Source: an uncultured Roseburia sp. (lineage in GTDB: Bacteria; Bacillota; Clostridia; Lachnospirales; Lachnospiraceae). Taken from it: a DNA stretch of 11,430 nt. Positions 1-6,484 of the stretch are shown here, piece by piece. Each line of letters opens with the position of its first letter. Position 1 is the stretch's first letter. The stretch lies in assembly GCA_947652855.1 (NCBI GenBank), contig CANTEO010000070.1:1-11430 (forward strand), given 5' to 3'. Below the pieces are notes generated by a model. The model was not told the origin of the DNA. It did no database searches and was given only the letters and a program-made list of their open reading frames with translations. The translations under genes and the position numbers were made by a program.

Positions 1-53
1 TGCGGCCTCCTGGTCCCAAACCAGGCGCTCTAGCCAAGCTGAGCCACACCCCG
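1..53 (-). tRNA. tRNA-Pro(UGG), 3' part cut off by the window edge
   Basis: Read on the minus strand, the 5' half of a proline tRNA begins at 53 with the acceptor strand CGGGGTG. A D-arm follows, then a CCTGG/CCAGG anticodon stem around the loop TTTGGGA. The anticodon TGG is the complement of 16-18. The variable region and the start of the T-arm (GGCCGCA) run off the left edge, so the T-loop and 3' acceptor strand are not visible. The tRNA decodes CCN proline codons. A consensus promoter lies 57 bases upstream, so the primary transcript would carry a 5' leader of about 50 nt for RNase P to remove. Confidence 0.95.
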
Positions 54-109
54 AAGCATTCTATGACGCTTATCGTTACGCTTGTCTAAATGACCCAAAC
101 GCAAATCTT

Positions 110-138
110 ATTATACTCAAAACCAAACCAAATGTCAA
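110..138 (-). promoter_or_regulatory. Sigma-A promoter for tRNA-Pro
   Basis: On the minus strand TTGACA (133-138) and TATAAT (110-115) are both perfect consensus and are separated by exactly 17 bases (116-132). A run of A residues immediately upstream of the -35 resembles an UP element. Transcription should start near 103, giving a leader of about 50 nt before the tRNA. The -35 starts 7 bases beyond the yfcE stop codon, so no terminator fits between them. Confidence 0.9.
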
Positions 139-145
139 TCTTTTT

Positions 146-625
146 TTACAAATATCGTATCTCGAATTTTTCCGCCCCATCGTCCCCTATCTGCATGACG
201 ATATAAGAAGGCCGCCTCCCTTCCTGCCTCGGATATGAGAGGCTGCCGGGATTTAAGGCAATAATGTCTTTGCCCTGGTGAATGATTGGCCGGTGCGTAT
301 GGCCAAACATCACAAGGCCGCACCCTCTTCCCCTGGCCTCTTTTTGAATGTCCTCAATGCCGGCATTCACATTATAATAATGCCCATGAGTGAGAAATGC
401 CATGGAATCCCCAATCTCAATCTCCTTTTCCTGACTTAACGATGAAAAAAAATCGCAGTTGCCCGACACAATCTCAAGCGGGCATCCGGCAAGCTTTTGA
501 ATCTGACTTTCGCAGCCTTCGGCATCCCCCAAATGAACCATCAGGTCAATCCTGCCCTCCCGCTTGATCGCTTCTGCTAAATTCTCATGCCTGCTGTGCG
601 TGTCACTGACAATCAATACTTTCAT
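146..625 (-). CDS. yfcE: YfcE/MJ0936-type metallophosphoesterase
   Basis: A 159-residue single-domain calcineurin-like phosphoesterase of the YfcE family, which are cytoplasmic metal-dependent phosphodiesterases whose physiological substrate is generally unknown. All metal-binding blocks are visible: SDTH (D8, H10), HLGD (D34), SGNCD (N56), THGH (H80, H82) and FGHTH (H109, H111). The length is normal for the family. I chose the ATG at 625 because GGAG lies 7 bases upstream. An in-frame GTG at 631 is possible but sits almost on the ribosome site. It is the last gene of the rlmL-rdgB operon and follows rdgB by 46 bases. The rdgB-yfcE order matches Bacillus ysnA-ysnB. No hairpin terminator follows the stop codon. 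Confidence 0.93.
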   Translation of the reverse strand: MKVLIVSDTHSRHENLAEAIKREGRIDLMVHLGDAEGCESQIQKLAGCPLEIVSGNCDFFSSLSQEKEIEIGDSMAFLTHGHYYNVNAGIEDIQKEARGRGCGLVMFGHTHRPIIHQGKDIIALNPGSLSYPRQEGRRPSYIVMQIGDDGAEKFEIRYL

Positions 626-671
626 AAACACTCTCCTCTATATCCATTATCTGTCCCAAATAATCCTGATT

Positions 672-1265
672 TCACCGCCGCCTTTTTTCCAGCTCTGCAA
701 ACATCGCCCTTAGGGCCTTCCCCCTATGGCTTTGCGCATTTTTCTGCTCTGGGGAAAGCTCTGCGGAGGAGCAGCCCTCTGCCTCTAGGCAGAAAATTGG
801 GTCATACCCAAACCCATTCTCCCCCTTAGGCTCAAATCCGATATAGCCTTCCATTGTCCCCCGAACCACAATAGGCTCCCCGCCTTTTAAGACAGCGGCC
901 ACAGCACAGACAAACCGGGCGGTCCGCCGCTCCTTTGGAACACCCTCCAAACGGTCCAAAAGCGCTTGGTTCTTCACACTGTATGGCGTTTCCTTCCCCA
1001 TATAACGCGCAGAATGCACGCCTGGCTCCCGATTTAGGAAATCAATCTCAAGCCCGGAATCATCCGCGAGCACAATCTCATCTGTATGCAAAGCCGCAGC
1101 CCTTGCCTTAAGTAAGGCATTTTCTTCGAACGTCTCCCCATCCTCTTTTACATCAACCGAAATCCCCGCCTCTTTCATAGACAGTATCTCAGCGTCAGGG
1201 CCTCCCAGAATTTCCCGAATCTCCCTCATTTTATCTTCATTTTCCGTCGCAAAAATTATTTTCAT
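672..1265 (-). CDS. rdgB: RdgB/HAM1 XTP/dITP pyrophosphatase
   Basis: A 197-residue non-canonical purine NTP pyrophosphatase of the HAM1/RdgB family. It hydrolyses XTP, dITP and ITP to monophosphates so that deaminated purines do not enter nucleic acid. The family signatures are all present: FATENEDK at 5-12 (substrate loop), EDGETFEENALLKA at 41-54, LADDSGLEID at 66-75 with the catalytic Asp at D69, GENGFGYDPIF at 148-158 and SHRGKAL at 179-185. Length is typical. The start ATG lies only 2 bases after the stop of the amidase-like gene, and GGAAGG sits about 8 bases upstream, so the two genes are probably translationally coupled. The protein is cytoplasmic, with no signal peptide. Confidence 0.97.
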   Translation of the reverse strand: MKIIFATENEDKMREIREILGGPDAEILSMKEAGISVDVKEDGETFEENALLKARAAALHTDEIVLADDSGLEIDFLNREPGVHSARYMGKETPYSVKNQALLDRLEGVPKERRTARFVCAVAAVLKGGEPIVVRGTMEGYIGFEPKGENGFGYDPIFCLEAEGCSSAELSPEQKNAQSHRGKALRAMFAELEKRRR

Positions 1266-1267
1266 CT

Positions 1268-2335
1268 CTATAACCCTTCCTCAAACGCTTTTATAATGGC
1301 TTGATAAATGCCCTGCGCAGCCTTATGCTGATACTCTTTTGAGCATAACAGGGCAAGCTCCTCCTGATTTGTCATGAAACCAACCTTAATCAGCGCATAT
1401 GGAACGTCACAGGTCAGCTCACCGCCTGCGACCAACCCTTTATTTGAGCTTTGAGCCAAAGCCGTCACTTCCTCCAGGCAAATCTCTGCCAGCCGTTTCG
1501 CGCCCTTTCCCGAGCCGCCATAAGCCACTTGCGTCCCATTGATGCTGGACATCCTTCCGCTTTGCGTGGAATTGCACCGTATGCCAATCAAAAGCTCCGC
1601 GCCGGAAAGCTCCACAAGCTCCTCCCGGCTTTCCTTGCCCAGGCTCACATCCTCTGTCCTGGTAAAATACACGCCGACGGAATCCCCCTCTTTTTCCAAA
1701 ATCCCTTTCAGCTCAAGCGCAATGTCAAGATTCACATTCTTCTCACTCACGCCCCGTTTCTCAATGCCCGCAACATCTCCCCCGCAGCCAACGTCAACCA
1801 CCGCCACATGATCGTAGAGCTCCTTTGGCGTCATAAAATCAATGTAATAATAGTCCTCATCATAACTTGTCTTCGCCTCACACACCTTTTTTGTAATGAA
1901 GCTCACTGTCCCGCAATGGCCCTGATACCGATACGTAAACTCCAAAAGACGCTTAGCGTCCCCCAAAACGGGGCAGTCATACAGATAGTCTTCCCCTGCA
2001 TAGGGCATTTCCAGCTCAAATGTCCGCGTTAGATAATCCATGCGGCCCGTGACGTCCTTCCCGGAAACGCCAAGCGGCAGCTTTAGGCGAATTTGACTGG
2101 AAAAAGACGGCATTTCCCCAAACTCCTGCTTCGCCTGCTCATTGTTGTACTCAATCAGCTCAAGCCCTGTCATGTTCAGCCGCTGCGCCTTCGTTTTCGT
2201 CCGGTATTCCCAAAAAGCCGTCAGCATCTCTTCAGACGCGTCCCTTATGCGCGGAAAATAAGGAAGGGACAGGCAGGCCGCCGCCGATATGACCGCAATA
2301 AAAACCGCTGTTTTTTTCAAAATCCTCTCTTCCAA
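1268..2335 (-). CDS. Amidase_3-fold protein lacking catalytic residues (probable pseudo-amidase)
   Basis: A 355-residue protein with a short basic N-terminus, one hydrophobic segment (about 9-27) that should anchor it outside the membrane, a middle region of about 150 residues I do not recognise, and a C-terminal N-acetylmuramoyl-L-alanine amidase (Amidase_3) fold from about 176. Family landmarks are clear: VVDVGCGG, the EKNVNLDIAL helix, YFTRTED, NGTQVAY and KVGFMTNQEEL. Three of four zinc or catalytic positions are changed: the first His is Cys (C184), the second His is Arg (R253) and the catalytic Glu is Lys (K317). The helix Glu (E198) remains. The reading frame is intact, so it is probably an inactive homologue that binds peptidoglycan or a partner. 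I chose the TTG at 2335 because GGGAGGG lies 6 bases upstream. A TTG at 2350 is an alternative. It sits between the protease and rdgB. Confidence 0.85.
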   Translation of the reverse strand: MEERILKKTAVFIAVISAAACLSLPYFPRIRDASEEMLTAFWEYRTKTKAQRLNMTGLELIEYNNEQAKQEFGEMPSFSSQIRLKLPLGVSGKDVTGRMDYLTRTFELEMPYAGEDYLYDCPVLGDAKRLLEFTYRYQGHCGTVSFITKKVCEAKTSYDEDYYYIDFMTPKELYDHVAVVDVGCGGDVAGIEKRGVSEKNVNLDIALELKGILEKEGDSVGVYFTRTEDVSLGKESREELVELSGAELLIGIRCNSTQSGRMSSINGTQVAYGGSGKGAKRLAEICLEEVTALAQSSNKGLVAGGELTCDVPYALIKVGFMTNQEELALLCSKEYQHKAAQGIYQAIIKAFEEGL

Positions 2336-2371
2336 GCAAATCCCTCCCAAACGCCGCCTTCTTTTGCCCGA

Positions 2372-4078
2372 CTACCGATTGCGCGTATACGCCTTGATGC
2401 AGAGATTGCAGGAATATGCCTCTTCCACCCGTTCCCACCGTTTCCCATCCGCGCTAATGTATCCTTCCCCGTCTGACAAATCCACATCCTTCGTCTTTTC
2501 ATCCGCCGCGTACTCAATCGCCATCGGATGCACCGCCTGCGGCGTGCTTAGATAGACTGCAACGGCAAATTTCTCCCCTGGCTCAAGCGTGACCTCTTTA
2601 TCTGCCTGCACAGTATAAAAACCGGCGTCTTCCGTCTTCCCCATTGCAAGAAGCTCCCCCTCCGCCAAAGATTCTGCGCCGTCAAAATGGCGCACCAGGT
2701 AGATGCTATAGGCCGTCTGCTTTCCAGTGGCATAAAACCCAACTGCAGACAGCTTCTCTTCGCCCTTGGCCGTATACGCATTCGCCCCGCAGACAGAGTC
2801 TTTCTCAAAGCCAATCTGGCCGACCCATCCGCACAGATCCGATTGATAGATGCTGTCGTAATTGTCCACGCCTTCTGCCCTTGTATAGACAATACTATGG
2901 TTTCCGATATTGGAATCGCAATATGAGACATAAAACACGCCGCCATCCCCAAAGCCGTCTCCCCAACTGTTCTGGCAGAGAAACGCCCCGTCGCGCTCTG
3001 CGCCTGCCGGAAAATATTCTTTCGGGTAATTGTCATCCCAACCAATGATCACGACCTCATGGTTTGGCCTGTTCTCCCCCACATAACAATAGGCAGACCG
3101 CTCCCTGTCATAATAGGCGGATCTTGCCATGCCGTCCGCCATCGCAAGGTATAGCGAAGTCTGCACCCCGCCATGCCGGAACACGCTTTCTTTGATCTTG
3201 ACAAAATCCCGCTCTTCCATCATCCGCACTTCCTGCACATGCTTTACGGCAGAAAGGCCCGGCTCCGTCCTGCCATCCCCAAAAGGGTCGTCCTTTTCAT
3301 ATACCGGCCCCTGCCAGGATAACAGATACGCCATTGACATCGCATATTCGCCGCCCGAGCCGTCGTCCGAAGAAAAAGAATTGCTCATGCTCATGTGATC
3401 CGGGGAAAGCTCCGCCTCCTCCTCTGGCAAAATCGCGGACTCCAAGGCGCTTAGCGAGGCAAAGGCCCAACAAGTCCCTGTGCTGCCCTGATCCTTCACC
3501 TTCCCGGCCCGCCCCTGCTCCCTTAAGTCATACCGCGCAGGGACAATGGGAGCCAACGCGTTTTGATCTGTAAGCCGCGCCCGATTTCCTTCCATATCCC
3601 AGTCATACGCATATCCCAATTTCTGCGCCACTTCTCCCAGGCTGACAAAATATTCGCCATCCTGCTTTATCATCGGAGACGAAACGCTTTCCTTTTTTCC
3701 ATTAACATACAGTTCAGGCTCCCCGGCCACAAGAGAAACGGCGTCCTCCCTTTTTTCAAGCAACAATTCATCCTTCCCATACCAATGGGCGGCGCAGTTT
3801 ATGCCTTCCGGCAAAAGCTCCACAGGCATCATCAGGCTCAAATTTTCATCCATAAAAATAGAAGCGGACGAATTCGTATACTCTTTCGAATCTATGGACA
3901 CAGTCAAATGCTTTTCATTTACTGACTCCGCTATCAGTGGGTTGAAGTCTTCTTCCAACAGGCGCCCGTCCCCCTGCCTCTCCAATACGCCAGTCGCGCC
4001 TTTCGGCCCGCGAAAGCTAAGGAAACAGCCGAAAGCAGCCAATCCCGCGGCCAAGGCATATCGTTTCCAATGGCTCAT
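2372..4078 (-). CDS. Papain-like (C1A) envelope protease with lectin-like C-terminal domain
   Basis: A 568-residue exported protein. Residues 5-22 form a hydrophobic signal or anchor segment after a basic start. Residues about 118-172 (YVNGKKE to RARLTD) look like the copper-amine-oxidase N-terminal-like repeat common in clostridial surface proteins. A papain domain follows at about 180-400 with all active residues visible: Q197 in KDQGSTGTCW, C203, H340 in NHEVVIIGWDD and N370 in CQNSWGDGFGDGG. Residues about 405-565 resemble the lectin-like domain that often follows C1 proteases in Bacillota. No classical inhibitory propeptide is evident, so the N-terminal region may play that part. The ATG overlaps the rlmL stop as ATGA, with GGAG 7 bases upstream, so it is translationally coupled to rlmL. 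Its likely role is proteolysis at the cell surface, with unknown substrate. Confidence 0.9.
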   Translation of the reverse strand: MSHWKRYALAAGLAAFGCFLSFRGPKGATGVLERQGDGRLLEEDFNPLIAESVNEKHLTVSIDSKEYTNSSASIFMDENLSLMMPVELLPEGINCAAHWYGKDELLLEKREDAVSLVAGEPELYVNGKKESVSSPMIKQDGEYFVSLGEVAQKLGYAYDWDMEGNRARLTDQNALAPIVPARYDLREQGRAGKVKDQGSTGTCWAFASLSALESAILPEEEAELSPDHMSMSNSFSSDDGSGGEYAMSMAYLLSWQGPVYEKDDPFGDGRTEPGLSAVKHVQEVRMMEERDFVKIKESVFRHGGVQTSLYLAMADGMARSAYYDRERSAYCYVGENRPNHEVVIIGWDDNYPKEYFPAGAERDGAFLCQNSWGDGFGDGGVFYVSYCDSNIGNHSIVYTRAEGVDNYDSIYQSDLCGWVGQIGFEKDSVCGANAYTAKGEEKLSAVGFYATGKQTAYSIYLVRHFDGAESLAEGELLAMGKTEDAGFYTVQADKEVTLEPGEKFAVAVYLSTPQAVHPMAIEYAADEKTKDVDLSDGEGYISADGKRWERVEEAYSCNLCIKAYTRNR

Positions 4079-5253
4079 CTACATTCTCCACCCTCTGCGG
4101 CCGCCGGCTTTTTCCGCCTGGGCGGCTTCGGGCCTAAAAACTGATAAAAATAGGTCTTTAGCATACCGTTGTAAATTTTTCTGTTTTTATCCGCCTTTCT
4201 CCCAATGTACCGCTCCGTATCCTCATAGGCGCTAATCAAGTACATTGACCATGAATCCAGCTCCGAGAACGCCTGTCCAATTTCCTGGTAAAGGCCAGGC
4301 AGCAGCTCCTTCTCCTCCATCCGCTCCCCATAAGGCGGATTTGTAATGAGAAAGCCATATTTTTTCGGGTGATGCAGGTTGCAGACTGCACGCCGCTGCA
4401 GATGGATCATTTCTTCCACCCCGGCGCGCCTTGCATTCTCCCTAGCGGCCATTATCATCTCACCGTCAATGTCATATCCCTGAATGTCCACGTCAACGTC
4501 TGGGCGCGCCATTTCCCTCGCTTCTGCAAAGCTGTCCCTCCAAAGGCTCCGGTCAATCAAATGCGTCCACCTTTCGGAAAGAAAATGGCGGTTCATGCCC
4601 GGCGCCATATTTGCGGCAATCATCGCCGCCTCAATCGGGAACGTCCCGCTCCCGCAGAGCGGATCCACTAAAATCCGATCCGCCTTCCAGGGCGTCAGCA
4701 AAATTAACGCTGCCGCCAGCGTCTCCGTCAACGGCGCGCGCCCGGAAAGGAGGCGGTATCCCCGCTTATGCAAAGACTCTCCCGTCGTATCCAAAGCCAC
4801 CGTCACTTCATCCTTATATAGAAAGACGCGGACAGGATACGCGTCCCCGTCCTCCGGCAGCCAATTCAGGCCGTATACTTTCTTTAAGCGCTCAGCCATC
4901 GCCTTTTTCCCAACCGACTGGATATCCGTAGGGCTGAACAGCGCGCTTTTTATGGATGTGGCTTTTGTAATCCAGAATTTGCCGTCCTTTGGTATGTACG
5001 CATCCCAGGGCAGGGCCAAAATTCCCTGAAACAGCTCTTCGAACGTCTCTGCATGAAACTTCCCGACCTTAAGCAGCACGCGTTCTGTCGTCCGCAAGAA
5101 AATGTTCCCCCTGCAAATCGCCTCAGCGTCTCCCTGAAACGTCACTTTGCCATCCTCTACCTGCGTAATTTCATACCCCAGGTCATAGACCTCTTTTTTC
5201 AATACCGCCTCAAGCCCAAAATGGCACGGCGCAATTAATTCAAATGTTTTCAT
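4075..5253 (-). CDS. rlmL: THUMP-domain 23S rRNA (guanine-N2)-methyltransferase, RlmL/YpsC type
   Basis: A 392-residue cytoplasmic SAM-dependent RNA methyltransferase. An N-terminal ferredoxin-like and THUMP region (about 1-160) binds RNA, and a UPF0020-type Rossmann domain (about 165-375) carries the SAM motif DPLCGSGT (197-204) and the catalytic NPPYGER motif (305-311). The N-P-P-Y motif is typical of enzymes that methylate exocyclic amino groups. In Escherichia coli RlmL modifies G2445 of 23S rRNA, and the Bacillus homologue is YpsC. The C-terminus is basic and proline-rich (GPKPPRRKKP). I chose the ATG at 5253, with GGAG 6 bases upstream, over a GTG at 5265. It is the first gene of the operon driven from 5289-5317. 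The exact target base is inferred from the family. Confidence 0.93.
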   Translation of the reverse strand: MKTFELIAPCHFGLEAVLKKEVYDLGYEITQVEDGKVTFQGDAEAICRGNIFLRTTERVLLKVGKFHAETFEELFQGILALPWDAYIPKDGKFWITKATSIKSALFSPTDIQSVGKKAMAERLKKVYGLNWLPEDGDAYPVRVFLYKDEVTVALDTTGESLHKRGYRLLSGRAPLTETLAAALILLTPWKADRILVDPLCGSGTFPIEAAMIAANMAPGMNRHFLSERWTHLIDRSLWRDSFAEAREMARPDVDVDIQGYDIDGEMIMAARENARRAGVEEMIHLQRRAVCNLHHPKKYGFLITNPPYGERMEEKELLPGLYQEIGQAFSELDSWSMYLISAYEDTERYIGRKADKNRKIYNGMLKTYFYQFLGPKPPRRKKPAAAEGGECR

Positions 5254-5288
5254 CCTTTTCTCCACTTTTCTCTTTTTTCCGTATCTCC

Positions 5289-5317
5289 ATCTTATCTTTT
5301 CAATACAAGAGTGTCAA
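5289..5317 (-). promoter_or_regulatory. Sigma-A promoter for the rlmL operon
   Basis: On the minus strand TTGACA (5312-5317) and TAAGAT (5289-5294) are separated by exactly 17 bases. The -35 overlaps the rhodanese stop codon, and the Lys codons at the end of that gene form the A-tract upstream of it. The same A6-GATTGACA arrangement precedes the tRNA-Pro promoter. The start point would be near 5282, about 30 bases before the rlmL ATG. Confidence 0.7.
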
Positions 5318-5631
5318 TCTTTTTTCTTCTGAATGGCCTGATAGCCGCCATTCACCGTATAGATCTTCCCTTTTCTCCCTCGCAGCTTCCGTGCGGCGAG
5401 CAGGCTTAAGTTCCCATGCTCGCAATATAAAATCAGGCTGACCCCATTTGGAATCTCCTGACTCCAATCCCCCATTTGAGAATACGGCAGATTCCTGGCA
5501 TGATTCAAATGCCCCTTCTGATATTCCTCCTCACTCCGCAGGTCAATTAACATAGCCCTTTCCTTTTCCAGAGCCGTGTAAATTTCCTTTGGCTGCATCA
5601 TCTGAAACCCATAATCCAACGCATGATCCAT
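5314..5631 (-). CDS. Single-domain rhodanese-like protein
   Basis: A 105-residue rhodanese domain. The core pattern is visible: PKEIYTAL, then LIDLRSEEEYQKGHLNHARNL (29-48) and the active-site strand LILYCEHGNLS with Cys at C70, followed by the helix LLAARKL and VNGGYQAI. Proteins of this kind carry sulfur as a Cys persulfide in the cytoplasm. The loop CEHGNLS lacks the Arg residues found in many thiosulfate sulfurtransferases (for example CRSGxR), so the sulfur donor is uncertain. I chose the ATG at 5631 because AAGGA lies about 10 bases upstream. The GTG at 5640 would be too close to that site. It is preceded by a hairpin and followed at once by the rlmL promoter, so it may be a separate transcription unit. 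Confidence 0.85.
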   Translation of the reverse strand: MDHALDYGFQMMQPKEIYTALEKERAMLIDLRSEEEYQKGHLNHARNLPYSQMGDWSQEIPNGVSLILYCEHGNLSLLAARKLRGRKGKIYTVNGGYQAIQKKKD

Positions 5632-5670
5632 TTTTCTCACTTCCTTTTCATTATCTGTCCATTCCGAAAG

Positions 5671-5704
5671 AAACGGCCTACAAACTATCGTTCGTAAGCC
5701 GTCT
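5671..5704 (-). terminator. Hairpin between the Asn-rich gene and the rhodanese gene (terminator or attenuator)
   Basis: Read on minus, ACGGCTTACGAAC and GTTTGTAGGCCGT form a 13-bp stem (5673-5685 with 5690-5702), including two G-U pairs, closed by the tetraloop GATA. One more G-U and one A-U pair can extend it. A pyrimidine-rich tail TTTCTTTC follows on the minus strand only. The position fits a terminator for the Asn-rich gene. The broken U-tract makes termination partial at best, so some read-through into the rhodanese gene is plausible. Confidence 0.6.
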
Positions 5705-5767
5705 CTCTAGGATTATCTTATGCAGTTTTCGCCCAATGGCCACAGTTAATTTCTAAGGCCTGTTCCA

Positions 5768-5959
5768 TTAGTTGCAGTCTGATGCGTTCGACGCGTTGTC
5801 TGACGCGCTGTTGGATGCTTTGTTTGAAGACTTATTGGAAGTCTTGTTCGAAGCATTGGACGCGCCGTTGCTTGACACGCTGTTCTTGCCGGTTGCATTC
5901 TGGCTGCTGTTCTTCGCATTGTAGCTGTTCGTGTTTTTGTTCTCGCTGTTCTTTGCCAT
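5768..5959 (-). CDS. Small Asn/Ser-rich repeat protein, possibly spore-associated
   Basis: A 63-residue hydrophilic protein made almost entirely of four residues: 17 Asn, 17 Ser, 9 Ala and 7 Lys. The C-terminal half (36-63) consists of imperfect four-residue repeats of the form [A/T/S]-S-[N/D]-x, such as ASNK TSNK SSNK ASNS ASDN. It has one Tyr and one Cys (SDCN end) and no hydrophobic core, so it is probably unfolded. I do not recognise a family. In composition it recalls gamma-type small acid-soluble spore proteins, but no specific motif supports that. The ribosome site AGGAGGT (5968-5974) is near perfect with good spacing, which supports a real and strongly translated gene. A SigG-like promoter lies upstream and a hairpin downstream. 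Confidence 0.75.
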   Translation of the reverse strand: MAKNSENKNTNSYNAKNSSQNATGKNSVSSNGASNASNKTSNKSSNKASNSASDNASNASDCN

Positions 5960-5992
5960 TGTTTTTTACCTCCTAAGCAATTAATACATCCC

Positions 5993-6022
5993 TATTATCT
6001 GTTACTTGAAGGCAATTTATAC
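5993..6022 (-). promoter_or_regulatory. Possible sporulation (SigG-like) promoter for the Asn-rich protein
   Basis: On minus, GTATA (6018-6022) fits the SigG -35 pattern GHATR. GATAATA (5993-5999), 18 bases downstream, matches the -10 pattern CATNHTA at all fixed positions but the first. No convincing sigma-A -35 was found at 17 bases from GATAAT. The pair sits just after the DUF1700 stop codon, about 35 bases before the start codon. It is a short motif match and could be chance. Confidence 0.35.
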
Positions 6023-6025
6023 AAC

Positions 6026-6469
6026 TTATTTTTTATTTCCAAAAAATATCAAATATATGACATACAGCATCGCCCCGATCATGCCCGCGCACATGACGAG
6101 CGGCAGGAGCAAGGCCCCAATCGTCACAAAAAGCGCCAGGAGCAAGGCAAAAGCCAGAGCAAGCGCAATAGACAGCAGAGGTTTTTTAAATTTCCCAAAA
6201 CGGCCGCGCCATCTGCTTTGCGGCTCTTCCTTCCGTCCCTCAAAAGCCTCCGCATTTAAGCGTACATTGTCTTTTTGCACCTCAATCAGCGTTTTCGCAA
6301 GCAGCCTGGGGTCGCCCAAATACTCCACAACCTGCCCTACGGTCCTCCCCTTCCTGGACTCTTCCAGAATATAGGCCTCATAATAAAGCAGATGCTCATT
6401 CACCTGCGCCTGTGGTATGCGCCCCTGCAATGCGATCCGAAGCTCCTGCAGGAATTCCTCCTTTGTCAT
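6026..6469 (-). CDS. DUF1700/HAAS-domain membrane protein
   Basis: A 147-residue protein of the DUF1700 (HAAS-type) family. The N-terminal half is soluble and has the family pattern: TKEEFLQELRIAL, then LLYYEAYILEESRKG and VVEYLGDPRLLAKTLI, the usual yYeE...G...LGdP motif. After a basic linker (about 70-96) come two hydrophobic segments at about 97-122 and 124-143, ending in FFGNKK. The length is on the short side for the family. Such proteins usually sit next to a PadR-type regulator and may sense or gate it at the membrane. Here the partner position is held by YerC, 15 bases upstream. I chose the ATG at 6469, with GGAGG 5 bases upstream, over a TTG at 6481. The function is not established. 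Confidence 0.85.
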   Translation of the reverse strand: MTKEEFLQELRIALQGRIPQAQVNEHLLYYEAYILEESRKGRTVGQVVEYLGDPRLLAKTLIEVQKDNVRLNAEAFEGRKEEPQSRWRGRFGKFKKPLLSIALALAFALLLALFVTIGALLLPLVMCAGMIGAMLYVIYLIFFGNKK

Positions 6470-6484
6470 GCCATCCTCCAAACT

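Noticed and set aside
1451..2032. A 193-codon open frame on the plus strand opposite the amidase-like gene.
   Set aside because: It lies entirely antisense to a gene with clear family motifs, has no recognisable domain and no good ribosome site, and its composition is what antisense frames of this coding region give.
2372..4078. The papain-like protease as a lipoprotein through AAFGC at residues 14-18.
   Set aside because: The -3 residue is Ala and -2 is Phe, a poor lipobox compared with the clear VTGC of the binding protein.
646..5660. The 11-base string GGACAGATAAT occurring before both yfcE and the rhodanese gene, with a partial copy before the Asn-rich gene.
   Set aside because: Repeats of 11 bases are expected many times by chance in 11.4 kb, and no -35 is found at a common distance.
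5768..5870. The 12-base periodicity at the DNA level as a CRISPR or minisatellite array.
   Set aside because: The units are degenerate and in frame, explained by the four-residue protein repeat. There are no conserved repeats with unique spacers.
5782..5976. A Cys/Arg/Ser-rich plus-strand frame of 64 codons that could look like a metal-binding peptide.
   Set aside because: It is the mirror of the Asn/Ser repeat gene (AAC and TCC codons read backwards), while the minus-strand frame has a near-perfect ribosome site.
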